64,000 nt of DNA from Lamprobacter modestohalophilus (GCF_016583905.1 NZ_NRRY01000015.1:1-64000), one strand, 5' to 3'. Counted from the stretch's first letter, positions 8,944 to 19,889 are shown. The notes: a model not told the origin generated them from the letters alone. Numbers and translations: made by a program.

Positions 8944-9734
8944 GCTGCGCGATCGCCGCCTTTGAATTCGAGATCGCCAGCACGGCCGGCTGGTATTCGT
9001 CGATCGCTGGGCTGCTGACCGGCTTCGCGCTGCTGGCGATCCTGCTACCGCTTGATCACGAAGCCGAGCGCGAGGATATCGAGTGCACCAACGCGGTGGT
9101 GGTCTTCACCTGCGCCTTCTTCGCGTTGCTGGTGCTTTCGATCAACTACGCAGTGCTTGCGGGTCGGACCGCCGGCGGCATGGTTGCGGCGGTCGCCGCG
9201 CATGAGCAGATGCTGTTCGGTCCCACCTTCGGTCTCGCGACCCTGTTACTGCTGTTCGGCCTCAATGCGGTACTGCGAACCTACGGCGCCAACCGCGAGA
9301 TCTTCTTGCCGGCACAGTCGGTCATCATCCAGATGACTTCAGTGCTCGGACCGGTCATCGTGCTCGCGCTGCAGTTCTCGAACGCGCTCGATGTGCAATT
9401 CTTCCGGATCGAGAACGCGCCAGAGGCGGCCAGCTGCAGCATCGCCAGCATGCCGGACTCGACCTGGATCAATCTCGCGATCACCGGGGGCGCAATGGTC
9501 GCACTCCTGATCCTCGCCGCGCTTGGGCCTCGGCTTCGCATCCCGCGGCAAGCGCCGATGGTGATCGCCAAGATCGTGCTCGGATTCACCGTCGCCGCCA
9601 CGGCCTGGACCGCGATTGCGGTGCCGCTGCTGCCGGTCGAGCTGGTCACCAGTGCCCTGTTCGAGCACAGCCTGTTGGCGCTGACCGCAGCCGCGACGGT
9701 CGGTTTTGCTGCCGCCGCCCATGCTGGTCGCTAG
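8940..9734 (+). CDS. seven-helix hypothetical membrane protein
   Basis: A 264-residue integral membrane protein with about seven hydrophobic helices. There are polar loops around residues 40-50 (DHEAEREDIECTN) and a periplasmic-looking loop with two cysteines near 150-165. I do not recognise the family. It begins within an ATGA overlap with the small peptide. It follows the permease on the same strand by about 140 nt, so the three may be co-transcribed. Confidence 0.65.
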   Translation: MSCAIAAFEFEIASTAGWYSSIAGLLTGFALLAILLPLDHEAEREDIECTNAVVVFTCAFFALLVLSINYAVLAGRTAGGMVAAVAAHEQMLFGPTFGLATLLLLFGLNAVLRTYGANREIFLPAQSVIIQMTSVLGPVIVLALQFSNALDVQFFRIENAPEAASCSIASMPDSTWINLAITGGAMVALLILAALGPRLRIPRQAPMVIAKIVLGFTVAATAWTAIAVPLLPVELVTSALFEHSLLALTAAATVGFAAAAHAGR

Positions 9735-9910
9735 GGCGCACCGCATGCCGGGCGCACTGTGACATGCAGACAACCCAGATCATCGACACCCTGAGCGATC
9801 TCGCTGTCGATCTCGCAACCGGCATGCTGCTCCGGCTGCGCTGACGACCCCGATCGCGACGCTATCGCGCTGAAACGCGCCTCTCTAACAACCGAACCCC
9901 GGAAGCCTCA
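9735..9910 (+). other. short intergenic region with a 26-codon frame
   Basis: A small frame at 9764-9844 (MQTTQIIDTLSDLAVDLATG plus six residues) lies between the membrane protein and the baeRF gene. It is too short to judge, and no ribosome site is seen before it. Confidence 0.15.
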
Positions 9911-11035
9911 ATGCTCTACCTTGATATCCCCACCGCTGATGACTACGCCGACCTGGCCGCCTTCCGCGGCGACATGGCGGTCTCCATCGCGCTGCCAACC
10001 ACCCCGGTCACCGATGACACCGATGCCGACCGCATCCAGCTGAAGAACCTTGCCAAAGAGGCCGTCGACCAGCTCGAGGCTGCCGGCGCCGACAAGCGTC
10101 GTGTGCGCGACCTGATCGAAGAGCTCGACGACCTGCTCGAAGACGATGTCTTCTGGGCCTATCAGGCGCGCGGGCTGATGATCTATGCCACCCCAGACAA
10201 CCTGCGCAGCTTCCGCGTACCCAATGCGCTACAACCGCTGGTCAAGGTCTCGGATCGGTTTCATTTGAAGCCCCTGCTGCGCTCGACCACCTTCTGCGAT
10301 GCTGGCTATGTGCTCGCGTTGGCGGATGGCGGCGTGCGCCTGATCGAGGTCAGCAAGGATGTGCCGGCGGTCGAGGTGGCGGTGCCGGATCTACCCACCG
10401 ATGCCGCCTCGGCGGTCGGCAAGCGCACCATCTCGACCCGCTCCTACAGCGGCCGTATCGGTGGCAGTGAGGGCAAAAAGGTGCGGCTGCGTCAGTATGC
10501 GCGGCAGGTCGACACCGCGGTGCGGGCGATCCTCGCTGGTCGGCAAGAGCCGCTGATCCTGGCCTCGGTCGATGCCCTGGATGCGATCTACCGCTCGGTC
10601 AACAGCTATCCGCACCTGCTCGAAGAAGGCCTGCGCGGCAACCCGGAGCGCCAGAGCCCGGGCGAGCTGGCCAACGCTGCTCGCGCCCTGCTCGATGAGG
10701 TCTATCGGGCCAAGATCGCGGACTGGCAGGAGCGTTACCGCCAGCGCATCAATGAAGACCGCGCCACCACGGATATCGTGCGCGCCGCGCGGGCCGCGAC
10801 CGCCGGCGCTGTCGCCAGCCTGCTGGTCGATATGGATCAGGTGGTCAATGGTACCGTCGACGACGCCGATGGCAGTGTCACCTTCGCCGACGAGGCCAGC
10901 GCGGAGACCTATGGTGTGGCCGATGAAGTCGCACGGCGGGTGCTCGCCACCGGCGGTGAGGTGCTCAGTGTGCGCGCCGAGGATATGCCTGAGTCTGGCA
11001 AGGCGGTTGCGGCCATTCTGCGGTATCCCATCTGA
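9911..11035 (+). CDS. bacterial archaeo-eukaryotic release-factor-like (baeRF) protein
   Basis: A 374-residue cytoplasmic protein resembling the eRF1-like baeRF families. It has an N-terminal alpha/beta domain with VSIALPTTPVTDD, a middle region with FRVPNALQPLVKVSDRFHLK and VLALADGGVRLIEV, a loop GRIGGSEGKKVRLRQYARQVD at the place of the release-factor loop, and a C-terminal RNase-H/ribosomal L7Ae-like part (SLLVDMDQVVNGTVD). There is no canonical GGQ tripeptide. These proteins are predicted to act at ribosomes, possibly in rescue or stress, but few have been tested. It is followed by a long hairpin. Confidence 0.75.
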   Translation: MLYLDIPTADDYADLAAFRGDMAVSIALPTTPVTDDTDADRIQLKNLAKEAVDQLEAAGADKRRVRDLIEELDDLLEDDVFWAYQARGLMIYATPDNLRSFRVPNALQPLVKVSDRFHLKPLLRSTTFCDAGYVLALADGGVRLIEVSKDVPAVEVAVPDLPTDAASAVGKRTISTRSYSGRIGGSEGKKVRLRQYARQVDTAVRAILAGRQEPLILASVDALDAIYRSVNSYPHLLEEGLRGNPERQSPGELANAARALLDEVYRAKIADWQERYRQRINEDRATTDIVRAARAATAGAVASLLVDMDQVVNGTVDDADGSVTFADEASAETYGVADEVARRVLATGGEVLSVRAEDMPESGKAVAAILRYPI

Positions 11036-11054
11036 GCCAGAGGAGTGACAGGTC

Positions 11055-11100
11055 GTCGGCAACCTGCTGCTCGCCAAAGCGGCAGCCCTTTGTTGCCGAC
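11055..11100. terminator. long hairpin between convergent genes
   Basis: GTCGGCAAC (11055-11063) pairs with GTTGCCGAC (11092-11100), with an inner CTGCTGC/GCGGCAG stem. It sits 20 nt past the baeRF stop and before the convergent toxin gene. There is no T-tract, so termination is inferred from position and stability. Confidence 0.45.
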
Positions 11101-11143
11101 GGCGTGGATCAATGAACCCTGAACCTTGCTCCGGCGCGCAGGA

Positions 11144-11434
11144 TCACACTCGATGCTTCCAGTAGTCTGGTGCTCGGTGAAGGTTCATAACCGCGAGGAT
11201 CAAGATGCCATCGGACTCTTCGCTATACAGCACTCCGTAAGGGAAGCGCTTGACGAGCGAACGGCGCACATCGTCATCAAGGGTGGCCCACGCCTTTGGG
11301 AAGTCTAGAATACGATGGATGGCCGCGTAGACCTCGAGCGCGAAGTCATAGCCCAAGCCAGGCTCAATAGCCTCATAGTAGTCGATCGACAGGTTGAGCT
11401 CGGCCTCTGCCTCGGGATGGAACCGATAGCTCAT
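11144..11434 (-). CDS. ParE/RelE-superfamily toxin
   Basis: A 96-residue protein of the ParE/RelE fold: MSYRFHPEAEAELNLSIDYYE (N-terminal strand and helix), a central helix with LDFPKAW, then RRSLVKRFPYGVLYSEESDGILILAVMNLHR, the typical ParE C-terminal hairpin. ParE toxins poison DNA gyrase; RelE relatives cut mRNA. The ParE-like C-terminus favours the former, but this is inferred. Its ATG overlaps the antitoxin stop by one base (TGATG). Confidence 0.88.
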   Translation of the reverse strand: MSYRFHPEAEAELNLSIDYYEAIEPGLGYDFALEVYAAIHRILDFPKAWATLDDDVRRSLVKRFPYGVLYSEESDGILILAVMNLHRAPDYWKHRV

Positions 11435-11655
11435 CACTTGAAGCGATCCCAGACGCGCTGGAACACGACCTCGCCGGAGATGGCCTCGACCTGACCGGAG
11501 CGCAGCGCCGTCAACCGGCGCCTCGATTCCTTGGCCCATTGGGCGTCGATCTCGGACTGTGGTGGGTTCAGGCTTCGCAGCAAGGAGTCCACGACCAAGG
11601 CGCGCTCCTCAACCGGCAACGCGATCGCTTGATCAATCAATTCTTTCGTGTTCAT
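11434..11655 (-). CDS. addiction-module antitoxin
   Basis: A 73-residue protein of the small 'addiction module component' family: MNTKELIDQAIALPVEERALVVDSLL, then a segment ending FQRVWDRF that would wrap the toxin. It precedes the ParE-like toxin in the same operon with a one-base overlap, the usual antitoxin-first order. The family is short and acidic and probably autoregulates the operon. Confidence 0.88.
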   Translation of the reverse strand: MNTKELIDQAIALPVEERALVVDSLLRSLNPPQSEIDAQWAKESRRRLTALRSGQVEAISGEVVFQRVWDRFK

Positions 11656-11791
11656 CGGGCATCACCTCGAGTTGGGCGCTTGACGAAACATCAGTGTGAC
11701 AGCATGCATCAGACCAAGCATGTTGGATCGACCGGAGGCTCTCGGGCAAGTCGAGGTGCGACGATGAGGCCCAGCCTGGTGACCGCCCCGC

Positions 11792-12331
11792 TCAGCCCTG
11801 AACCTTGATCCGGGCCGCGGCGAGGCGCCGGAACAGGTTGGCATCGCGACGGATCGGGCGCCATTCGTAGAGGAAGATCTCCAGCGGTCGCCAGTTCACC
11901 ACCCAGCCGAGGATGATCAGGCTCTCGGCGATCAGTGCGAGTGATGGACTCTCGCCGAACTTGATCACCAGCACCTCCGCGCCAAATAAAGCGAGCACCA
12001 GGATCAGCAAGCCGATCGCAAGGTAGATCCGGCCAAAGCGGAACAGCTCGCGCAGCTCGCGCTCGGCGACCTCGGCACGATGCTCGAAATAACAATGGAT
12101 CGCAGCGCTGACATCCTCAGGGGCATCATGCTCGGGTCCAGAATCCTTCACATTGAGATGGATCTCGATCGGCACTCGGCGGTTCAGCTCACGCGCCCAG
12201 TCGACGATGAAGGCGGTCGCATCCGGGTCCAAATCCCGCTCGCGAAAGGGCGAGGGATCGAAGGTCTGGAAGAGTTGATCAACCCGTCCAATGCGGATGT
12301 CGATCTGGGCGGGACTAGGTGCTGTCGCCAT
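11792..12331 (-). CDS. two-helix hypothetical membrane protein
   Basis: A 179-residue protein. An N-terminal soluble domain (1-105; IDIRIGRVDQLFQTFDPSPF and a DATAFIVDWARELNRRVPIEIHL stretch) is followed by two membrane helices (about 105-125 and 133-150) and a basic C-terminal tail (YEWRPIRRDANLFRRLA). It resembles conserved uncharacterised proteins with an acidic head and a membrane hairpin. Convergent or divergent partners give no functional clue. Confidence 0.7.
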   Translation of the reverse strand: MATAPSPAQIDIRIGRVDQLFQTFDPSPFRERDLDPDATAFIVDWARELNRRVPIEIHLNVKDSGPEHDAPEDVSAAIHCYFEHRAEVAERELRELFRFGRIYLAIGLLILVLALFGAEVLVIKFGESPSLALIAESLIILGWVVNWRPLEIFLYEWRPIRRDANLFRRLAAARIKVQG

Positions 12332-12370
12332 GGTCAGTGCGCCGTCCTAGAGGTTGAGTCCACACATCTG

Positions 12371-12400
12371 TTCATCACTCTTGATCACTCTTGATCACTC
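12371..12400. repeat. 10-bp tandem repeat, 3 copies
   Basis: Three head-to-tail copies of TTgATCACTC (the first with TTC in place of TTG). The array overlaps the stop codon of the response-regulator gene (12395-12397). Confidence 0.85.
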
Positions 12401-13195
12401 TTCATCAACGTCATCGGGCTGCAGTCGACCCTGCCGGTATTGCCGTGGCGTCACCCCAAAATGACGGCGGAAGGCGCGAGTGAAATCCCCGGCATTGCGG
12501 TAGCCAACCCGATCCGCGATCAACTGGACCTGAAGATCCGTATCCAGCAACAGACTCCGCCCACGCTCCAGGCGCATCTCTTGCAGATATTCATAGGCGC
12601 TCATCCCCACCTGCTCGCGGAAGATGCGCGTCAGCCGCTGCTGATTGGTGCCGACCTGATGGGCCAATTCAACCGCGCTCGGCGGGTCGACGAGCCGCTT
12701 GGTCAGCACCGCGACCGCGTCGGTAAAGAGACGCTGATCGAGCCGATTCGCCGAGGCCGAGAGTGGGATGTCTTCGAGCTCATCAATCGCCTGGCTGCTC
12801 AAGGCGCTGAGCTGTTGGTGGTTGCCGATCTGCAGGTAGACCCGCGCCAGCACCTCCTGCTCAGAGAAGGGCTTGGTGATGTAATCCGCACCACCGGCGG
12901 CAAAGCCGCGCAACTTATCCTCAGTCTCGATCGCCGAGGAGAGGAAGATCACTGGGATCGAGCGGGTGTTTGGCGATTCCTTGATCCTTTGGCAAACGCT
13001 AAATCCGTCCAATCCCTGCATCCGCACGTCGAGCAGGATCAGATCGGGCTGACCCTCAGCCGCAATCCTCAAACCGTCTTCGCCGGTCTGCGCGACCAGG
13101 AGGTCGATATCGCGCCCTTGCAAATAGGCGATCAGGAGGCCAATCGATGCCGGTTGATCATCGATGATCAGGATACGCGCGACGTTTTCGGCCAT
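12395..13195 (-). CDS. response regulator with AraC-type DNA-binding output
   Basis: A 266-residue two-domain regulator. The receiver domain (1-125) has the acidic pair DD, the phosphoacceptor D56 in LILLDVRMQG, and the KPF lysine. A linker and an AraC/XylS double helix-turn-helix (about 165-255; ELAHQVGTNQQRLTRIFREQ and GYRNAGDFTRAFRRHFGVTP) follow. It lies just downstream of the hybrid sensor kinase on the same strand, 227 bp away, and is the likely cognate output. Targets are unknown. Confidence 0.9.
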   Translation of the reverse strand: MAENVARILIIDDQPASIGLLIAYLQGRDIDLLVAQTGEDGLRIAAEGQPDLILLDVRMQGLDGFSVCQRIKESPNTRSIPVIFLSSAIETEDKLRGFAAGGADYITKPFSEQEVLARVYLQIGNHQQLSALSSQAIDELEDIPLSASANRLDQRLFTDAVAVLTKRLVDPPSAVELAHQVGTNQQRLTRIFREQVGMSAYEYLQEMRLERGRSLLLDTDLQVQLIADRVGYRNAGDFTRAFRRHFGVTPRQYRQGRLQPDDVDEE

Positions 13196-13310
13196 GCTGA
13201 TGGGTTGTCTTAGCGTTCGAAACGATTCGTCATCTTAACTGAGCCAATCGTCTGATTGCAGCCGAACAGGGCTCGCGGCATAGTCTTATGCTGACGCGGC
13301 AAAGTTTGTC

Positions 13311-13343
13311 GGGCTCGGCCCTGAACATCGGGCTCGGCCCTGA
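13311..13343. repeat. 19-bp tandem duplication in the kinase-regulator gap
   Basis: GGGCTCGGCCCTGA occurs at 13311-13324 and again at 13330-13343, spaced by ACATC. It lies between the hybrid kinase stop and the response regulator start. Confidence 0.75.
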
Positions 13344-13422
13344 GCAGCAGTCTCGCCACCGGGACCAAGGGGGTCAGGGCGCAATCGAAGCGAGCAAACC
13401 ACTGAGGACAGGCCGGTTGCGC

Positions 13423-16047
13423 TCAATCATCCAACGATGCGGCAGCCAATCGCTGCAAGGCTTGCAGATCCAGCGCACGACACAGCTGCTCGATCCCCTG
13501 CCACATCGGCTTGCGCCCGACATCCTGGGTCGCCATGGTTGCCGCCCATTGCTGCAGCCCAATGACCTGCCCCATCGCGACCATCGCTCGCAAGCGCGCA
13601 CGCTCTTCGGCGGCCAGAGAGGCCGACAGCAACGCCGGATCGGTTTGCGGCGCCTCTGCGGTTGACGAGGCGACCTCATACTCCCAGTCGAGCGCCAGCG
13701 ATTCGGCCAAGAGTCTCGCCAAGGTCGCTTCGGTCAGCGGCTTCATGGCGAATCCATCGAAGCGCATCGCCTCGGGATAGCCTGCCGGTCGCTGCGCTGG
13801 TACCGCCGAGAACAGGATTACCGGCAGCTGGCGGCCCCACTCCATGCCGCGCAGCGCTTGCAAGCATCCCCAGCCATCGAGCCGCGGCATGAATTGATCG
13901 ACCAAGACCGCATCCACCGGCGTCTCAAGCGCCTGGAAACAAGCGACGGCCTCGGCGCCATCGGCCGCCTCGATGACCTCGAACCCCCAACCGCGACAGC
14001 ATTCTGACAAGAAACCGCGACTCGTCGCTTGGTCGTCGGCGACCAGTAGGGTACGACGCCGCCCTGAATACCCCACGATGAACAAGTCCTCGTTGGTGTC
14101 CTGCTCCAGCTGTGCGCCCATCGGCAAACGCAGCTCGAAACAAAAGGTGCTTCCAGAATGCAGACCTGACTGGCTGCGCAGACGGATGCTGCCACCCATG
14201 GCGGTTGTCAGTTGCTGCGCGATCGCCAACCCAAGCCCGACACCAGGCAGACTGCGGTGACGTTCCAGGCGCTGGAAGGGTTGGAAGACCGTCTCCTGCT
14301 TGCTCGCCGGAATGCCAACACCGGTATCGCTGACACGAAAACGCACCAGGCAGTCGGCACCCATTGCCCCCTCATCTGCCGCTGAATCTGCCCCCTCCCT
14401 TTCTCCTGCCTCTGCCTCTGCCTCTGCCTCTGCCTCTGCCTCTGCCTTGATGGTCCGCGCCTCGATCAGCTCAATCGCCAGTTCAATGCGTCCATCGCGA
14501 GTGAACTTGAAGGCGTTGTCCAACAGGTTGCGCAGGATTTGGGTCAGCCGCATCTCGTCGGCGATCACCCAGTCCAAGCCGCCTGTCTTCAGCGCAACGA
14601 CAAACTGATTCTTGCCTCGCTCAGCAACCGGCCGATAGGTCGCGGTCAGCTGTCGTGTGAGCCGGACCAGCGAGAGCGGGCCTGGCTCGAGCGGGATGGG
14701 GCTGACCTCGCCGCGGCTATAGTCGAGGATGTCGTTGATCAGCCGCAGGAGTTGATGACCACTCTCTGAGATGATGTCGAGCTGATGGCGAGCCTGTTGC
14801 GGTATCTGCCGAGTCAGTAGCCCCGCATAGCCAAGGATGTCGTGCAACGGCGAGCGTAGCTCGTGACTGACCGCTGACAGAAAGGCCGATTTGGCCTGAT
14901 CGCTCTCTTTGGCGCGGGCCGCTGCTTGGTTAAGAACGCGGGTACGATCCTCGACCGCCGCCAGCAGCCGAGCCTCTAGGTTGGCATTGAACGCTTGCAG
15001 TTCATCCTTCTTGTGCTGTAGCTCAACCTTGGTCTGCTGCAGGCTGTTCGTCTCTTCTAGGAGTCGAGCCTCAGACCTGCGCAGCTCGGACTCAACGCGC
15101 TGCCTGACCAGGATCTCGCGCGCCAACCTACGGTTCCAGAGAAAGACAGCGATGATGACGAGCGAGGCGCCTGCCAAAATGCTAAACGCCAGCCTATAGT
15201 CGCGCCGCGGTTGCATCTCGAGATGAATCCATTTACCAAGGATGGCATTGCGATCCTCGAGCGTCATCGAGGCAATGCCCTTGCTAATCAGACTGGCCAA
15301 TTCCGGCCAGTCCGATCGCACCGCCATCGCCTGGGTGTTGATGCCATAGTGCGTCGGCGCGGCCACCATGAGGTTGGTGAGCCGATGCTCTTTGACCAGA
15401 TAGCTACCGACAGCCAGGTTGCCGACATAGGCATCGGCTTGCCCGGTCGCCAAGGCCGTCAGTGCATCCAACGCGAAGGGCACCTCCAGGATGTTGACGC
15501 CAGGCACATCGTGCTTGAGCTTGTCGATGATCAAGAAGCCTTTCTCGGCCGCCAGGGTTTTCCCGGCCAGGCTCTCGAGGCCAACCAGATAAGGGCTGTC
15601 CTGGCGGGTATAGATCACCCAAGGCGCGCTCAGGTAATCAGCGCTGACGGCGAACTGTTTCTCCCGTTCCGGCGTCCGCGTAAAGGTGGGCAGCACATCA
15701 TAATGCTGCCGGCTGCCGGCGAGGTCAGCCACGGCAGCGGCAAAGGTCATGTTGGCTGGAACGTATTCAATCTCGAGATCGAATTGCGCCGCGATATGAT
15801 CAAGATAATCGACCGCCAGCCCCTTTGGTCGGGGCTCCCTGATCATGTAGGGCGGATAGTCGCTGATGCGCACACGCACCCGGTGACCAGCGGCCAGCCA
15901 AGCGCGCTCCTGATCCGTCAGCTCAGGTGAGCCCGCATGTCTCGCTTGCGCGTTTGCGGCATCAGGAATGGTAAGTCCCAAGCTCAGCCAGATCAGCAAC
16001 AGGCACTGTATGCGCCACATCGTCCAGGCTGTGTGAGTCTCTGCCAT
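13423..16047 (-). CDS. BvgS-like hybrid sensor histidine kinase
   Basis: About 874 residues. It has a signal peptide (ending near ANAQA) and a periplasmic SBP_bac_3 solute-binding domain (about 45-260; YPPYMIREPRPKGLAVDYLDHI). A membrane helix (about 285-305), a coiled coil, HisKA with His395 (AVSHELRSPLHDILGYAG), and an HATPase with N511 (DNAFKF), DTGVGI and GVGLGLAI follow. The receiver domain has Asp717 (VDQFMPRLDG), then a helical tail. The periplasmic domain implies direct sensing of a small molecule. Unusually, an (Ala-Glu)n run coded by a hexanucleotide array is inserted between the N and G1 boxes of the ATPase. Start ATG 16047 was chosen for a proper signal peptide; the frame is open to 16110. 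Confidence 0.9.
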   Translation of the reverse strand: MAETHTAWTMWRIQCLLLIWLSLGLTIPDAANAQARHAGSPELTDQERAWLAAGHRVRVRISDYPPYMIREPRPKGLAVDYLDHIAAQFDLEIEYVPANMTFAAAVADLAGSRQHYDVLPTFTRTPEREKQFAVSADYLSAPWVIYTRQDSPYLVGLESLAGKTLAAEKGFLIIDKLKHDVPGVNILEVPFALDALTALATGQADAYVGNLAVGSYLVKEHRLTNLMVAAPTHYGINTQAMAVRSDWPELASLISKGIASMTLEDRNAILGKWIHLEMQPRRDYRLAFSILAGASLVIIAVFLWNRRLAREILVRQRVESELRRSEARLLEETNSLQQTKVELQHKKDELQAFNANLEARLLAAVEDRTRVLNQAAARAKESDQAKSAFLSAVSHELRSPLHDILGYAGLLTRQIPQQARHQLDIISESGHQLLRLINDILDYSRGEVSPIPLEPGPLSLVRLTRQLTATYRPVAERGKNQFVVALKTGGLDWVIADEMRLTQILRNLLDNAFKFTRDGRIELAIELIEARTIKAEAEAEAEAEAEAGEREGADSAADEGAMGADCLVRFRVSDTGVGIPASKQETVFQPFQRLERHRSLPGVGLGLAIAQQLTTAMGGSIRLRSQSGLHSGSTFCFELRLPMGAQLEQDTNEDLFIVGYSGRRRTLLVADDQATSRGFLSECCRGWGFEVIEAADGAEAVACFQALETPVDAVLVDQFMPRLDGWGCLQALRGMEWGRQLPVILFSAVPAQRPAGYPEAMRFDGFAMKPLTEATLARLLAESLALDWEYEVASSTAEAPQTDPALLSASLAAEERARLRAMVAMGQVIGLQQWAATMATQDVGRKPMWQGIEQLCRALDLQALQRLAAASLDD
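14411..14446. repeat. hexanucleotide array inside the kinase gene, 6 copies
   Basis: Six perfect copies of TCTGCC on the plus strand, coding for alternating Glu-Ala on the minus strand (AEAEAEAEAEAEA). The unit length is a multiple of three, so copy-number changes keep the frame. Confidence 0.95.
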
Positions 16048-16101
16048 GTTGCTGGCCCGTCGTTGAACCGCGAAAACCGCGTCCAACGATAACATCGCTG
16101 T

Positions 16102-16131
16102 CCCTGACACCGACCAAGGCCGGTGTCAGGG
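16102..16131. terminator. 11-bp perfect hairpin between katG and the kinase
   Basis: CCCTGACACCG (16102-16112) and CGGTGTCAGGG (16121-16131) with an 8-nt loop. It is downstream of the katG stop and upstream of the kinase start on the same strand. There is no T-tract; it may attenuate read-through or be part of a repeat element. Confidence 0.5.
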
Positions 16132-16171
16132 ATTGGGCCATTGGGCCATTGGGCCATTGGGCCATTGGGCC
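16132..16171. repeat. 8-bp tandem repeat, 5 copies
   Basis: Five perfect copies of ATTGGGCC directly abutting the hairpin at 16102-16131 and ending 5 bp before the katG stop codon. Confidence 0.95.
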
Positions 16172-16176
16172 ACAGC

Positions 16177-18471
<2,295 letters not shown>

Positions 18472-18584
18472 CTAATCGGTTTGCCGCATGCCCCTGATCG
18501 ACATCACCGATTGCACCAGCTCGCCTGATAGAGCGAGACTCGGTTACCCGCTTCCAAGGGTGTTAGCATCGACAAAGTGTTGTT

Positions 18585-19176
18585 ATGCCGATCGATCGAT
18601 TCATCGTGCTCCTGTTGCTGGCGGTGGCCATCGGCATGTTCGCCATCAACAAGCGTAATGAGCTCGACCTGGGTGGTGACGATCTTCGTGCCGAGCGTGC
18701 TGTGCATGGCGAACCGCAGCGGCATTGCGCCGGCGCAACTGATGATGCCGATGGCCTACGCGGCCTTGATCAGCGGCATGATGACGCTGGTCGCCACCTC
18801 GCCCAACCTGGTCATCAACTACGAGTTGGTGCGCACCGGCACGGACGGCTTCGACTTCTTCAGTTTCACCCCGTTCGGGGGAGTGCTGCTCGGGCTATTC
18901 ATCGTCAACACCGCCAACGCAGTGCTGTTGATCCCGCTTGCGCTCGCCGTCGCCGAGGAGTTGCAGGCCTCGCCCTACCCGTTCGCGATGATCGTCGCGC
19001 TGGCCGCATCGGCCGCCTTCATGAACCCGATTTCACCGATCAACACGCTCGTCACCACCGCCGGCAACTATCGCATCAGCGATTTCATCCGCATCGGCCT
19101 GCCGCTGACGCTGATCATCATGGCCGTCAGCGTCGCCATGGTGCCCTGGCTGTTGCCGCTCTATCCTACCCGCTGA
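18585..19176 (+). pseudogene. decayed SLC13-family permease
   Basis: The C-terminal frame (18577 onward) reads [20 protein letters not shown] and [21 protein letters not shown], then jumps directly to the last helices ([21 protein letters not shown]) and stops at 19176. The N-terminal start survives only in another frame from ATG 18585 ([19 protein letters not shown]). Relative to the intact 618-residue paralogue at 6941-8797, most of the N-terminal helices and the whole central region, including both RCK_C domains and several helices, are missing. A frameshift plus two internal deletions explain it. Confidence 0.8.
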
Positions 19177-19286
19177 CACCCATACTGAATCCTCAGGGTG
19201 GCTTGGATTTCCTATCCTTTCTACGCGTCATGCGCTTCGGCTACTTGTCATCCGGTGCCACATCGAAACCTGGCGATGATTTGGAC

Positions 19287-19889
19287 TCAGACCGCGCCTT
19301 GTGCTAACCAGCCCAACATCAACATCCCCACCGCTACGACCCAGCTGCCGGCGACTCTGACGGTTATCCGGGCCCAGAATGCATGCAGCGGGACCACGGC
19401 TGCCGAGGCGAGCAGGACCAGCATGAAGGCCGTCAGCACTATCCCGAGCAAGCTCCCTACACCCGCATCCATGGTGGCCAGGGTGGAGCCGTTCAGTAGG
19501 CCAAGCAGCGTACCGTAGACGCCAGCCAGGGCGGCGATGATGACCGGCGGCAGCCGGACATCGAACGCAACCAGCACACCCAGCAGCATGAATGCGAGTG
19601 TGCTCAACCAGGCCAGGTTCGGTATGACCGGCAGCGTCAGGCCGATCAGGCCCGCCAGCAGCAAGGCCGTCGGCAGGGCGGTCACCGCCGCTCTGGCCGC
19701 TGTGGTGCCGCGCAGGCCAGCGAGCAGCGCTAGGGCGAGGAGACCCAGTAGATCGCCGGGGGACAGCAGTAGGTGCAAGGCTCCGTCGTAGAAGGGGCCG
19801 AGCCCGGAGTTGACCAGGTGAGCCTGTGCCGCCCCGGGCAGTGCCGCCAGCCCGGCGGCCAACCACGGGAGCAGGCCCAGGCGCTTCAT
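19287..19889 (-). CDS. HupE/UreJ-type membrane protein (third of cluster)
   Basis: A 200-residue membrane protein with a cleavable signal (ending AQAH), then five or six helices. The HLVNSGLGPFYDGALHLLLSP stretch corresponds to the His-containing entry of HupE/UreJ proteins, a family including nickel or cobalt permeases. Start ATG 19889 overlaps the stop of the upstream HupE gene as ATGA. Metal specificity cannot be read from sequence. It is the last gene of the 19.3-27.8 kb cluster; an apparent convergent gap separates it from the decayed permease. Confidence 0.75.
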   Translation of the reverse strand: MKRLGLLPWLAAGLAALPGAAQAHLVNSGLGPFYDGALHLLLSPGDLLGLLALALLAGLRGTTAARAAVTALPTALLLAGLIGLTLPVIPNLAWLSTLAFMLLGVLVAFDVRLPPVIIAALAGVYGTLLGLLNGSTLATMDAGVGSLLGIVLTAFMLVLLASAAVVPLHAFWARITVRVAGSWVVAVGMLMLGWLAQGAV

